A stretch of DNA of 64,000 nucleotides. Source: Epiperipatus broadwayi. Lineage: Eukaryota > Onychophora > Udeonychophora > Euonychophora > Peripatidae. Positions 13,897 through 27,373 of this stretch are shown piece by piece. The first letter of the stretch is position 1; every line of letters begins with the position of its first letter. The stretch is taken from positions 64,001 through 128,000 of the forward strand of contig JAQFVV010012671.1 of the NCBI GenBank assembly GCA_028023455.1, given 5' to 3'. The position numbers and the translations under genes were made by a program. The notes beneath the pieces were generated by a model that was not told the DNA's origin, ran no database searches, and was given only the letters and a program-made list of their open reading frames with translations.

Positions 13897-14137
13897 ATTA
13901 TGATAATAATTAAAGGGATTTGAACAGACTTTCAAGCTTCCTTCAGCTATCCATTCTACCTTATATAGCTGACACCCACGACCACATACATGTGAAAAAG
14001 ATAAATAATCTCCAATATACATATAGAAGATAAAGTGGATAGCCAAGGAAACTTGAAAGTCTGAGTTCAAATCCCCTTTAATTATATCTTAAAATCGGTA
14101 TTTACAATATACTAGTATTGATTTATTATGATAATAA
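13897..14137 (+). mobile_element. Hairpin element V with 13-bp target duplication and one-sided tail
   Basis: ATTATGATAATAA occurs exactly at 13897-13909 and 14125-14137. Inside are arms 13910-13981 (TTAAAGGGATTTGAAC...) and about 14020-14081 (...GTTCAAATCCCCTTTA) forming a hairpin. These are followed by a 43-bp unpaired tail at 14082-14124, on the right only. Total 215 bp. No coding capacity and no convincing ribozyme core. Confidence 0.75.
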
Positions 14138-16964
14138 CTCTAATTAAATCTCTATTTAAATATGCTTAAGGAAAATGCATTCAGATAAAAATAAAATAAA
14201 TATCTTTAAAAAAATATTTAAGAAAAAATCATGTAAATTTTAAATCAAATAAATTATATGTGTATATTATAAATTATTCAATTTTTCACCTTCTTTCCTA
14301 ACAAGTAAAAATGTTAGATTTAATAAAATCATTATTGTGCAAAGCTTACTTTTAACTCTCCACCCAATACTTCCCAGTTCAGTTTTGGGAAATATATATA
14401 TAAATTGAATGATTAATAGGGCGGTTAATCATGCAATGTTCAAACCCCCCCCCCCCCCGAAATGATAAGTTATTTTTCAATCTAGTCAACCGCCTGCTCT
14501 GGAAATGTGAGATAATAATCCTCCATCTCTGACATGCCTCATACGAATTACAAAGAAATAATTACTAAAAAATAGCATTAAAAAAGTCAACTTTTATTTT
14601 ATAAATAAATCGTATTTTATGTCTTTTCATTCTTTTAATGAAAGAATTTATATCTAAATGCTGAAAAAGTATCTTTAAAAAATTTATATATTTCAAAAAT
14701 AAATAAATATAAAGCATGAACTCAGCACCTACAGAAAATAACATCTGCCTTTATTAAAGATGACGGCTGCATCATAATACACCTGCATTTTTGTTTTGTG
14801 ATAATACATCGACCATCATCTGACTAATACATATTAACTGGACTTCAAAAATAAAAGTAGTTAGTTACAATCCACTGACCAATAAATGGGATGTTAGCTG
14901 GGCTGGCTATATATAAACTAACAGAAAAAAAATCATAAACTTGTTTTAAAATCCTCTACTACTTAAGTTTCACTGGATTTAAATCTCAGATAAGTGGGCA
15001 CATTAAATACTATATTACGAGTCATTAAAAAAAATAACTTTTATATGAAAGATGTTAATACTCTCAAGAGGCAACTGGCATATAGAATATGGGGTTTTAT
15101 GTTTTAACGATGATTAGTTATAAAATTATAATTCAGTTTAATATTTTGAATTTTTCATTCAAAAACTGAACTTGGAATGAATAAAAATGAGTCACATATA
15201 AAAATGCAAATGATATGTAAGCAAATATTAAAACTAAAAGCAATTATTAAATAGAGAGTAAATATTATAAATGAAAATGTAAAGATTTAATGAGAATACA
15301 ATCTTATAGTAAATTACATGTTCTGTTTTTTTTATTATTATTTAATATTGACATGGATTTTCAAAATTATAGCTGCATAAAATTTTACTTCTGATCATAG
15401 ATGAAAGTAAATATTGAAAATATTCATATTTTTATATCAGCAATAATAATAAAAATCTACTATATTACATATTTATGACCAATGTAAGACTTGAAAGCAT
15501 ACGTTCAGAGATAATAATGCTATAAAATAAGAAGAGAGAAATGATTCTAAAAATAAGATTGAAAGAATAAGAGCAGAGGCACTGAATAAAAATAATGAGT
15601 GAAGTTATCATGAAATATAGTTGTGTAGCAATTAAAAAAAAAAAAAACCCGTTGGATATCCTAAACAAAAGATAATTTTATAAAAAAATTACCACATAAA
15701 TATAAGATTAACATTTTTAGTTAGCATTTATAAAAAAAAGTTATCAGTTAAATCACATATAACAATCGCCATTACTAATATTTTTATTTTAACATTTTTT
15801 ACATTAAGAGATAATAAATAATTTCTTGATATATTGCATTAAGATTACTTTCCTAGTGTATTTTGTTTGGTATTAATTTAATAGTTTCTTTCAAATTGGC
15901 TATATATATATATATGTCTCCTCTTTTGATTATACAAGTAATTGTCACTAATGGATATCCTCTAATATTAGTATATAAAAATGAAGCTTTATATTTTTAC
16001 AAATATATATCAACAGATATTCATTTTTTATGTTTTAACTTTAATAATCCAAACTGCTTGTAATTTTAGAATAGTATTTTGGGTTTTCCATGGCAAAAAA
16101 TTTCCAAATTTTTTAAATCTAGATTTCTATCATGATCCTTATTATGACTTTACATTACGCAAAGCATGATTTTGTCAAGATTGACTTGGATATTTATTTT
16201 TAACAACATCCTTTTTTTAAAAAAAAAATACTTTCTTCTGTAAATTAATCTGTTATGGCAGTATATTGTGGCAATAATCACTTCATAAATTTATTAAAAA
16301 TAGTGCAATATAAATACTCAACAGAGTAAATACAACAGATACAGTCTTTTGAGTATATTCACAATCACTAAGGCAAGATAGTGCTTATTTTCTTGAGATT
16401 AATACTCTTAATATTTTAGATCAATTAAAAATATTATATCGAACATCAAAAATGTCATTACATTTCAATAAATCATGTAAAACTATTGACCATAAAGTTC
16501 ATATTAATTGTTCTAAATATTCATAATAATAATATTCATAATAATATCCATAATAATGACTGTTGCTCAACTGCTAAATATTTTAAGCTTTTGTAGAATG
16601 TATCGAGCCAAAATATATTGAAGATGAAAGGCCTACTTAGTAAATCATAAAAAGTTGATAAATAAAATACCACAATTTTAAATTTGTCATTTAAGGCAAA
16701 TTCAAAGTTAACTTTACGCCTTCTGTCAATTATTTATTGACTTTCAATATAAGCTCTTCTGAGATTGGAGAAATAAATGTAAAAGTTGAGTACACATTTT
16801 AAAGTTCTGAAACAATTTCAATTTCATTAAACATAGCAAAACTACATTTGATGTAAATAAATTTTAGGCAGAAAGAAGCATAATAAAGGAAATTAAGAGA
16901 CTAAAGTTGTGAGATTAATGAGAGCTTCTAATTCTAACATTGATATCAAATCAGATGATCAATG
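14138..16964. other. Non-coding A+T-rich DNA
   Basis: No gene or element recognised. A C16 run lies near 14445 and (TA)n near 15902. The short open frames at 15465-15668, 15863-16063 and 15981-16169 have no family resemblance and no splice context. Confidence 0.5.
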
Positions 16965-18235
16965 TACACTTTTACCCTGCTTAGTGATGGCAATTGGTCC
17001 TCCAAAACTCATCGTTAAGCAAAAATATCGTAGGCAAAATACATAATTATAATGGGGGTCTATGGGAAAAAAATTGGTCGGTTCCAGTGACGTAAAATAT
17101 CCACATTGATTTCCAAGCTCAAAGATTTTCTTGATTTTTTCATGACAATGATGACTAAATACGGTATCTAAAAAGAAAAGTTTTATATCACTAGGAAAAA
17201 AAATGCGTATTTTCACTTTAAAAAGTACAGAACAGCAATGAAACTAAATTTGAATTTAAAAGTTTTTATATTCTTCCGCGGAAGTTTTTCATCGTAATGA
17301 AAAAAAAATCTATACTGAAGTGCTTTTTTTTTTAAAAATTGTATTACAGTATATATTACTACTATACATTTATTTTATTACTTATGTGAAATTATTCAAA
17401 TTAAAAAACAATGTTTAATTATTAATTATTTAATTGAACATATAGAAAAAAAAAATCAACTTATTTTCAAAGTAAAAAATCTAACTTCTAATTTTCTAAA
17501 ACATACAGGTAGGTTTATTTTTCTTACTGTATATTTTTAGTAATGTAATAATGCCCCCCCCCCCCTGTTCGAGTAGAAAGATTTTTAATTAAATGCGATC
17601 TGTTTTTTTTTAAAAACTTTTCTAATTCGACATCGTTTTAAAATGTGGTTTTTCTTCTGATTAACGAAGTTACAAAATCAACAACTATTTTTACATAATT
17701 ATCCAGGTTTTCTAAAATTAATATATCGTATTTCAGAAACACACACACACACAGTTTAATATTCATATTTAGTGTTTTCCTGAAAGTTTGTGATGATGGT
17801 ATTTTTGTATTATATAAATACTGTATATGTTCAGTATTGAGATAAGAAAATAATGTTTTTGAAAAGAAAAAGGAGAAGGATTTTTAATTTGTTGATATTA
17901 TTGTAGAACATATATACGTATTTTAAAAGAAAAAGTGAATGAACATTTTAAGGGTTTTATGAATAAAATATTGTATGTGTATAGAATTACAGCAAAGTCA
18001 TTACCTGTATACATATTACAATAATATACTTTTGTTTTTGGTTATAATATAGCTATCTCTGACGTCATCAGTGACGCAAAATTCAAGATGGCTGCCAAAA
18101 ATTTTTTTTTTTTAATTTTTCCCGATCGTTATAGCGAATAATCGATTGCACATCAAAGTAGTGGGTACAAATTGATGATGATCGCTATTGCGAAATATCG
18201 CTAAGTAGACAATCGCTAAGCGGGGTAAAAGTGTA
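16965..18235. mobile_element. TA-flanked DNA transposon, probably non-autonomous, 1.27 kb
   Basis: The ends are inverted repeats. The left begins CACTTTTACCCTGCTTAGTG at 16967. The complement of the right end, at 18233, reads CACTTTTACCCCGCTTAGCG, giving about 22 bp with two transitions. Both ends are bordered by TA (16965-16966 and 18234-18235), as for Tc1/mariner-like or other TA-targeting elements. The right subterminal region repeats CGCTA/TAGCG motifs (18140-18225). A minus-strand open frame at 16959-17216 runs into the terminal repeat and shows no transposase residues that I recognise. Family uncertain. Confidence 0.65.
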
Positions 18236-20049
18236 TTTGTATTTGATTATATAAAGGATGTTCAAATTTGAATTAATTCTCGCTCAAGTCTCAGAAAGGA
18301 ATCTTGACAAAAGAATATCCACATTGAATTAATATTTATAGGAATTAAAAATGAGTATAGATAAAAAAATCTTAACTTTAATAAATTATACATAAAGTTT
18401 AGGAATGATCAAATTTAGAAATTTACATAATAGCGGAAGAAAGTAGATGTTTGACTTATTCAAGTACATGTCAATGTTCCTGGTGAAATAAGACTAGATT
18501 GTTTATAGAAATCTAACATTCCTTGAATAATGCATTCATTTTTGTAAATATATATATTTATTTTTATTAATAAATATACAGGGAGAAACAGTGAATAAGT
18601 AGATCCTGTACCTTATTCCAAAAAAATATCACACCACAATTGCAATTGGAACATGAAAATGAAAACTTCTATTTCAACAAGACAGAGTTCCTTCTCATTA
18701 TACTTTAGTGGTTCATAATTTTCTTGATGAAAAATTACCCAGTAAGGAATAGATAGATGAGACCTGGTGAAATGGCTATCATAGTCACCTAATTGTACCT
18801 GATGAATCTTTTCTCTTAAGGAGTTGTTAAAGATAAGGCATATTAAAAAAAACAAAAAAACAACACAATTGATTAATGTAATTTGACTCATAAAAAAAGC
18901 ATCCAAGAAATTAATGATAATAAAGAACTTTGTTCCAAAGGGTGCTTGGATGTAGAAACTAGAATACTGCAATATATATAAAAAAGTGAGGGTTGCCAAT
19001 TTGGCATATAAGTGATTGTACTTAATTATTTGTTATTCAATAAAATATTTAAATTGCATACTTATTATTATATACATTTACTTATTATTTAACTAAATAT
19101 TACTTATGCACCCCCCTATATTTTCATGTCAAAGGTTCTTAAAATATTAAATGGTAAAAAAAAATCTACATTAAAAAAAAAATAATCTTAGATCTTTTTA
19201 TAGATATACTTCTTATAATAGGTAAATCTCTGGCATACACTGATAGTGTTTTTCTTCTATAATAGGTATCATCTATCACAATATATTGAATGCTATAGAA
19301 TATACCAAAATAGAAAGTCAAAAATATAAAAATGAGTATCTATATACACAGACACATATGTACAAGTGTAATAACTGTGATAAGTGTGCTTATATGCAAC
19401 TATAGAGAAGCTTGTTATTTCTATAAATTATTTACAGCTTATAGCATTCTCATATTCATAGCAAGATGAACTATAAACATAATGGAGAAATGAGTATAAT
19501 TGTATGTACAAGTGTAAAAAAATAAAACATTTCGATGACAGAATAATTTAAATTAAGATGCTGATTGTCAAATTTTTTATTTTTGTTAATAAAGATGCAA
19601 TAATTTTGTAAAAAAGATACTTATTGTTGTAATTATTATGCTAAGTCATATTTATAAATAAATGCACATTTACTAATTGACTAATTATTTTATCCTAATT
19701 TTGTAAAATAGTGAATTGAAAAAAATAAATATATATATATAAAATAAAAAATGTTTCATTATTATTATTTTTTTTTTTGCAATATTTTTAATTGGGTTAT
19801 CTTTTAAGTAAATAAATAAATAAATTGTATTTACAACAAAATTATATTTTATATAAACAAAACAAACAAAAGTAATGCAATGATGAACTGGACAAATTTT
19901 AAAAATTAGTAGTCACATGCTCACACACATACTTATATAAATATATATTTACATATTTACAGTAGTCTTAAGCAAAGATAAGAGTTGAACAGTCAAAACT
20001 GATATTTGCCTTATCATAGATTTAAGTGTCCTTAAAAGGAAATATTATC
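18236..20049. other. Non-coding A+T-rich DNA downstream of the candidate terminal exon
   Basis: Mostly A+T-rich with (TA)n runs. An 128-codon minus-strand open frame (18613-18999) is present, but its product is not recognised and the DNA looks unselected. Confidence 0.4.
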
Positions 20050-20169
20050 TTAAAAATTAATAACTCCAAACAACATTGGCACCATTCGTAAATTTTGCAG
20101 CAGAGTTGCTAAGGAAGCTCTGTATGTTTTCAGGTTTTCCAAATCTTGGCTTAGTTTTAACTGAAGTTC
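20050..20169 (-). CDS. Candidate terminal coding exon (exon C) of a coiled-coil protein gene
   Basis: On the minus strand a strong pyrimidine tract (TTTCTCTCCCCTCCCCTCTCC) ends in AAAG at 20170-20171, giving a 3' splice site. In phase 0, which is what exon B donates, the exon reads ELQLKLSQDLENLKTYRASL and so on, a leucine-heptad coil, and ends at TAA (20050-20052). A second frame entered in phase 1 is also open to a stop and looks equally protein-like (contains KPRFGKPENIQSFL, ends in NGANVVWSY). If another exon lies between B and C, that frame could be the true one. I do not recognise the protein. What I see is the splice signal and open frames; membership in one gene with exons A and B is inference. 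Confidence 0.45.
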   Translation of the reverse strand, partial: ELQLKLSQDLENLKTYRASLATLLQNLRMVPMLFGVINF

Positions 20170-23100
20170 CTTTGGAGAGGGGAGGGGAGAGAAAAAAAAA
20201 GAATTATTTTTATGGAAATTTAAAACATATATTTTTCTATTTAAAACAAAATAATTCATAAGTAATTCTAATTATTAATAACAAATTAAATCATTAAAAT
20301 AATAGTAATAATAAATAACATTTTATAAGTAAAAACATAAAAACAACACATCATTATTCTATTAGCCGACATTAAACACAGTAATCACTTTACTTCAAAG
20401 ACATCTGTGTAAGAATGAGAAATTTAATGACATCTGATATTAATAACAATCATATGCCTGGATTAGTTTGGTGATTGGCTTTGCTCAGAGAATTATTGTT
20501 GTTAATGCTGAAATTAAATGTATGCTATGAGTATGGTTTCTTTTGGCTTATACTATACTTTGACCAAAAGTGCCTACAGATAACATAGAACTGAGATTAC
20601 GAAAACATGTAAATGCTTAGCTGATCTAATATTTAGATTTTTATGCTGAACAAGTAAAATTGGATTGGGTTTAAAATTTTAGGATGGTTTTAAAACTTTC
20701 AAGTTATTATTAGTTTGAAAAGCATAAAAAAATAAAATAGTTTCTGGGTGGATAAGTGCACCTAGTGTTCCTCCCTGATGATAGTAATAATAATCTAGTT
20801 AGATGGCACTTTATCTAGTGTCCATTAATTACTCATGCTTATATAGATGGCTTTAGAGTTGAGAAGGTTACATGTAAATATTTATAAATAAATGCTATAA
20901 ATTTTATAATATTTCATTTAAGCACACATTAATTTCAAAAATGTTTAGTATTTATATTTATTTATACAAAGCTATCATTATATGATAAATAAATAGTTTC
21001 AAAACTGCTTATAGTCCAAAAATAATCTACATGATAATAGTTTGGAAATAATAGTGAAAAAATATCTAATTATATAAAAAGGAAAAAAGTTGAATACATC
21101 CACTAACTCTTACTAAGTTCTATATTTTCATATTACAGACTTATAAAAGACATGTTACATCTATAAATCATAATCATTACGCTTTAAGAATTTGAAAGAT
21201 AAAGTTTAATTTGTAAAAAAAATATAATAATTATCCAAATTCAATCACTTACTTTTTTTCCTAATTAATTAGGAACAATATGTAAATTTTGACAATTTAA
21301 AATTAAGGAAATAATTTATCTAAAACATAATGGTAACTTGATCATATTAATTCGGAACATATAAAGATAATTTAAAAAAAAGTAAATCGAAAAACAACTA
21401 ATCTTTGAAATTATTTAAGTAAATCAAAACTATTAATTGTTTTTGTTGTTTATATATTACTATAAAAATCTTTTTCTTATATTCCCATATTCCACATTCT
21501 AATTTTTCATATAATCTCATTTTCATTATTTTTTTAAAAAATCTACTTCATCAAAATTATTTTTATACAGTTATCATACTGAAAAAACAAATTAATTTCT
21601 TACTTTGTAAATCTATTTCTAAATTTTAATTCTTTCAAAATTAAAATTTTCTTCAAAATGAATTTTGATACAAAAACTAAATATAAACAATATATAGTGT
21701 CTATTTTTTTCTTTTATATTATTTAATAAGCTAAATGTGCCCTTTTCTTTCAAATAACTCACTAAGGCATTAAATGAATATAATTTATATGACAGAGTTC
21801 AAAACAACTTCCTTGTCATGGTTATTTCCATTAATTAAATAATTCTTTTTAGAAAACTTTTTATTCAACAAAATGCTTTTAGATAAATTATTTTAGTACA
21901 ATTGGACATAATGTCAAAAAATAATAAATATATGTCTCATATATAATGAAGCTGTAGCAATGTTGCAATTCAAAAGAATATATTTTATCAATGCCTTGTC
22001 CAAAATCACTTTAATAAATATTGGGTACCATTATTTACTATATATTGTAATAACATAACCCATATAATTTTTCAAATATTTTCTTAATTTTCTTTACTAT
22101 TTTATTACCAGTTTCTTGATTATTTTAAACCCATCACAAAAATAATTAATCAAAACTCTTTTTTTTTTTACCATAATTTTTCTCCTCACTATATATATAT
22201 ATACACCATATAGATCACATGACAAATTTATTTTTTTCTCCACTTCTTAGTTTATCCTTTTGTCTCAAGACTTTCTGATTTAGCCTTAAGTAGTAAATCG
22301 CATCCCCAACTATTATAAAAATTTTCAGCTTCAATTCTCATCTTACTTTGATACCATATTAATAGATTTTACTGCAGGTTTTTAAATTTTTTAAAGTTTT
22401 TCTTTTTTAGCTTAATAAATTATCTATTCTTCATCCTATTAGAATGTTCATCTCAGATTTTTGTATAAGTATTATAACAGGTCTGTTATATGCACACAAT
22501 AATATAGTATGTGTGCGTAAATATATATAAAGTTGAAAGAAAAAGTAGAAATAAACACAGACATAAATTTTGTAGATATTTTCTACATTTCACTTGAAAT
22601 AATAACCACTATAAAGAATTAAATTGTTCTAAATTTAAAATATTTTATTATAAAATTAAATATTTAAAAAGGTCTCATAAATAAATTAATGTTGAATTCT
22701 GATTTTGAAAATGAATTTTAAAATAAGCATGTTTCTGATAATTGTAAAAATGTCAATTATCTATTTTGAAATCTTTTTAATTAGCTAAACTGATAAAATT
22801 TCCAAAATGTACCTGATAATTAAAAGTGCTTTTGGAGGGATTAAAACTGGTTTTAATCAGGACAGATTTAAAACAGTCACTGTGTTTTATCACCTTAAGA
22901 GTAAAAAGGATTGAACAGATTGAAAAGTCTGCAATTGTTTTTATCACCTCACATGATTCTATAAAAGGGCTGATAAAAAAATATCAGTTGTTTGGCTTGC
23001 AGTTTTTGTAAGAGCTGGTCAGAATAGTCCAGTTTTAATATTTTGAGAAGCAGTGGCCAAATAAGCCAGCTGCAAAGTTTGGATAGTATTTTTTTTTGAA

Positions 23101-24833
23101 GACAGTTCTTGTCTTAATATTTTTATGAAGCATCTGGCTAATAGCTAGCTGTAAAGTTGGCTAAAATATTTTATGAAGTAGTTAGCTGCAGTAGTTGATA
23201 GCTGTTGCTAAACAGCCAGTTGCAATAGTCTGGTTTTCAGTTTTGAACAGTCTAGTTTAGAAGCAGTTGGCTAATAGGCTAGCTTCAAAGTTGTTTTTAT
23301 CTGGCCAGAGATGGCTGGCAGATTTATACAAAGCTCACTTGAGATGTAGCTGAAGTCAACACAGGAGATCCAGCAGCTGCTCTACAGCTCAATAGTGGAG
23401 TTTGAATTCATACAGAGGAAAATGACCCATTTCTTTGTGTTAAAATTCATAGCTACAAATGTGTTCTGAGAAAACAGTTTGCTGGCCTGAAGCTCATCAA
23501 ATCCTAGACAGTAGGAGCTCATGGAATGCCAATATACCTAATTATACTTTCCCAATGCTAACAATTTCCTGGACTGGTCTCCATCAAGAGAAACCATCAG
23601 CTGCTGAAAAAGTAATTATACATATACTGATGTATCTAAAGGCAGAGAAGCAAAGATAAATGTATATATAGCTGGTGAGTTAGTTTAAAATCATTAAAAT
23701 GACTTTTAAAATTATAACTTAATAATTTAAAATAAAACAATTCAATAATTTGCTTAAGATAAAAGTCTAAAAGAAAGGAGTAGCCCATACATGATTATAC
23801 ATATATTTTGTAAAGAAGTTATTTTAATATTCCTTAAAAAGACTTTTTTTTTAAACCTATATTTTTAAATTTAAAAAACCTTATAATTAAAAAAAGTCAA
23901 TCTATGATTGTGAGACATAAATAGTAAAATATTATTTTAAAATCTATTTTATAAAAAATAATGCAAGCATAATTTTGTTTGAATTAAAATCAAAAAGCAA
24001 ATCTTTTAGATTAATTTAAACACATTCATAATTAATTAATCAACAATCAAAAAGTAATCTGTCATAAAATTGACTTTATTTCCTTTTAAAAAAGAAAAGA
24101 AAACTATAATTAGTTAAGAGTAACCTGATAAAAAAACATCTTTTTTTAGAGTAATCTGTCAAAAAAAAAATAATTAAAGAATAAAATATACCTGCTGGAG
24201 GATTTCATTTTATTTCTTTTTAAAAAGAAGGAAAAAAACTATAATCATTAAAGATAGAATTTGATTTTATTAATACATACATATATGTGTGAATTTAATG
24301 TATTTTAACCAAGAAATTACTTATAAAAAATATATTATTGTAACAAGTTAAAATAGGTAAATGTCAGTGTGCATATATACATGCACACACATGTGTAAAA
24401 TTTTAAAACTTTTATAGTATTTTTTTTTATACAACTGAAAAGTTTAATCATGTATTTATTATTTTATATGACGATTGTAATATAAGTCAATTGTACTGCA
24501 TATTTATATGTGCGTGTATATATGTTAATGCTTGTCAAATAGGACATATATGCAAAATTTAATCATTTTTTTGTCATTATTGAATACCAATTGAAATATA
24601 TTAATTGTATATTATAAATCGCACATCTATGCGCATATATATGTAAACCACCACGTAATAACTTGAATTTTGTATTAATCAGATATATGTAAATCACAAT
24701 GTAATAGTTTGTTATTATTGCATGTTAATCAAAATCAGAAGGCTTAATTGATATGCATAGCCTTATTCTAGACCTTAATATCATTTTTTTTATTTATTGT
24801 TAATAAATTTGTGTTTAATTATGAAAATTATTC
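20170..24833. other. Candidate intron and unassigned DNA with one repeat-rich patch
   Basis: This would be intronic if exons B and C belong to one gene. It is almost all A+T-rich. The exception is 22800-23660, which is richer in G+C and contains diverged internal repeats. Open frames at 22826-23011 and 23459-23659 have no recognisable product. Confidence 0.4.
23046..23293 (+). repeat. Diverged internal repeats, units of about 50-85 bp
   Basis: A block like GAAGCAGTTGGCTAATAGG followed by CTAGCTTCAAAGTT recurs at about 23046, 23126 and 23260, with a partial form near 23175 (GAAGTAGTTAGCTGC). It resembles an ageing minisatellite. Surrounding DNA to 23640 is unusually G+C-rich for this window but has no identified function. 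Confidence 0.5.
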
Positions 24834-25183
24834 CAGTGGTTCTAAATATTTTAGAATATCTTTTTCCATCATCTCTTGATCATATACCGTAATACAGTTT
24901 GTGTTCTCCTGAGCTGGATTCGTGCATAATGGTGGGATGTATATTAGTGCTTTTGGGCAGGTTGGTGCAAAAGGGAATATTCTTTAAAGCTCGTGCACTA
25001 CATTTTATTTTAGTTTACTCTTATTAGAAGTTTATATTTGGCCAGTACAAGCGGTCAGAGCATTAATGATGATCAGCATGTTTTAATGTCCCAACATTAT
25101 TGTTTTTCTATTTTTTATTATTATGTATTCTGGTCGATGAGCACTTAGTTTGTTCCTTCAAATTAATGGTTAAATAATTGTCC

Positions 25184-25248
25184 CAAGCTGGCAATAGCTC
25201 AATAGTTAGCCTGGTCTACAGAAGACCTATTTCCAATCCAGATACCAG
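25184..25248 (+). repeat. tRNA-like SINE head, decayed
   Basis: GCAATAGCTCAATAGTTAGC is A-box-like. A hairpin GGTCT/AGACC stands in the anticodon-arm position, and TTTCCAATCC fits a decayed B box. It is too degenerate for a functional tRNA. No tail or target duplication was recognised. Confidence 0.35.
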
Positions 25249-25639
25249 ATTGAAAGTTGATTTCTTTTGAATGACTTATTTATATCTACTATTAATTGAT
25301 AATGCTGGTGGGTTTATAATTATACTTGCTTTTCTGAGGAGTAACTGATCTTTAACTGATCTAACAGGCTGATCTCTCAAGAGATCTTTTAGTCTTATGC
25401 TCTCTAGAATATAACATTGTTTATATATATTTTTTAATATATAAAAATTACTTTAATATTAATTTTAGATTTTGTTTATTTGTGGGGTGATGATGATTTT
25501 CCTCCACCCCAAGTATGACCACCTTGATACCCTTATGCTGTTACAGTAAGATCCTTCCAATTAAAAATTCTTATAATAATTCTGATAAACTGTAATATTG
25601 TAAACATTTTTAATTTGTTCTTGGTATTTCACATACGAA

Positions 25640-27035
25640 ATTTAAAGAATTATAATTTTTCAAGATTTGCAGAAGTAAACTTTTTAAAAAACTATTAAAA
25701 AGTTTTAAAAATCACCAACATCAAATAATAGTTTTATCAATCAAAATTTAAATTCTATTAGAGCTAGTTTACAAACTTCTGAAAAATAAAAACTTTTTAC
25801 CGAGAATTTATAAATAAATCTATATTGTAATGGCAGAAGAGTTATATCTTCATTAATAATTACAAGGACTGAAAAATTAGCAATGGATATAAAACATTAA
25901 TTTCAATAAAAATTGAAACATTTTATAAATTTTTCAACAGTATTAGATGAAAGTGAAAATATAACAAAAACAATTAAATTTTTTTATTTATAATATAAAT
26001 GAAAATTTTTAGATAAGATATACTTTACTTCAAAAACTTAAAAGATTGAACTATAGGTGAAATAATGTTTTTTAATGTGTCAAAAACAGTACAAGATTTA
26101 AAAAATATAATTGGTATAAATACTGCACTTATTAATTGGCTTATTTTAATAATAAAAACATGCAAAATCTATGCAATTCTAATGCATAATACATAAGGAA
26201 TCATGTGGAAAATTTGTCTCTCTATCTATTACATCAACTATAATCTCAATAGTAAACTTTATTAGTAAAACTGGTCTGAACCACTATCAATCCAAAACAT
26301 TTATTGGAGAAATCGAAAATGAATATGGTTATTTCAAGGAATATTACAAATAATTTTTTTTTAAAATTTAAAAGCAAAATTGATATTTATATTAATGAAA
26401 AATAAAAAACTATAACAGAATTATCAGATCTTAAATGTCTGTGGGAATTTGCTTTTTTTACAGATATTTTCCAATACCTCAACAATTTAATAAGAGATTT
26501 CAGAGCCATGTTAACTTATTAACAAATAACATTATAACTTTTAAAATAATATTAAGATTATTCAAGAATTAGCTGTGATAAAATTTTTCCTATTTTCCAT
26601 ATTGTGAAAGTCTACATAAAATATGGTAAATTCTAATTTTTCTACTGAAGATTTTGTATAAAATATTAAAATATTGCAAGAAGCTTTTTGAGTTCTGAAT
26701 TCAGAAAGAGTGAAAAAATGTTCAAATTATTTCAGAATCTTCTCAATGTAATTATTGCAGAGATTTACAATTAAGAGTAATAGATCTTTAGAGAAATGAT
26801 ACATTAAAAAAATATAAAAATAAAAAATTGATTCAGTTTTAGGCTTCATTAGCAGAATGTGACTTTTCAAAAATAATTTTTTTTATCTATTTGTGGTAAT
26901 ACATAATTTTATGAACAAACTTTTTCAAAAATGAAATACATGAAATCAAAAATTTTATCACAAATGATGGTTGCTTCTCATATGAAACATTTATATTATA
27001 TAAAAAAACAGCAAACTTAACAATGGCATTCAATC
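25640..27035 (+). pseudogene. hAT transposase, ZBED5/GTF2IRD2-like, many stops and frameshifts
   Basis: Collinear remnants of a hAT transposase are readable in shifting frames. NSIRASLQTSEK (about 25755) corresponds to the N-terminal part before the catalytic core. FSTVLDESENIT (about 25930) corresponds to the first catalytic Asp region, normally of the form LDEST. LKCLWEFAFFTDIFQYLNNL (about 26430-26490) corresponds to the stretch usually reading LAFLxDIxxHLNxLN. YEQTFSKMKYMKSKI (about 26910-26955) corresponds to the C-terminal dimerisation block CEQxFSxMxxIKxK. Order and spacing match the family. There is no continuous frame, so it is dead. It lies inside the putative intron between exons B and C. 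Confidence 0.7.
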
Positions 27036-27373
27036 TATTAATTTTTTTCTTTTTTATTATATTGTGGGTTTTGCTTAATTAAAATGTACAGTGAGTAAAT
27101 AAGTGCAAGTTAATAAATTTATTTTTGGATTTCCAGTTTCAGATCTCTCCCTTTTTTTTTTTTTTTTGGAGATGATAGAATTCATTTAGAAAATTTGTTT
27201 CTGTAGCTGCCATTCATTAGAAACTTATTTACTTGGCTTTTCCCAAAATAGTTTGGGAATCCCTGATTTAAAAAAAAAGGAAGGAATAGGAAAGTCTGTT
27301 GAATTAGTGTGAGGAATCTCTCTTTAATTCATTATTATAATAATGAAAAGAATATTTTAAAAAAAATATTGGA

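Larger units (their letters stand above)
24834..27265 (+). mobile_element. Ancient hAT DNA transposon
   Basis: The right end at 27240-27265 reads, on the complementary strand, CAGGGATTCCCAAACTATTT, a typical hAT terminus. The left end at 24834 reads CAGTGGTTCTAAATATTTTA and aligns with it after one or two small gaps. The 8-bp flanks (AATTATTC and ATTTAAAA) no longer match, consistent with great age. The interior holds a heavily broken transposase reading frame (25640-27035) and a tRNA-like sequence at 25184-25248. Confidence 0.6.

Noticed and set aside
13978-14025. Hammerhead in the loop of element V (CUGACAC ... GUGAAAA)
   Set aside because: A CACAU/AUGUG stem exists, but the core after CUGA does not match and no cleavage triplet with a paired stem I was found.
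14425-14470. tRNA-like B box near the C16 run
   Set aside because: GTTCAAACCCC is suggestive, but no A box or SINE body was found.
16959-17216. Minus-strand 85-codon frame as a transposase
   Set aside because: It runs straight into the terminal inverted repeat and has no catalytic-residue pattern. It is probably chance openness.
18613-18999. A 128-codon minus-strand open frame as a gene
   Set aside because: No domain, no splice or promoter context, and a hydrophobic A+T-driven composition in its first half. I could not match it to any family. Kept only as a note.
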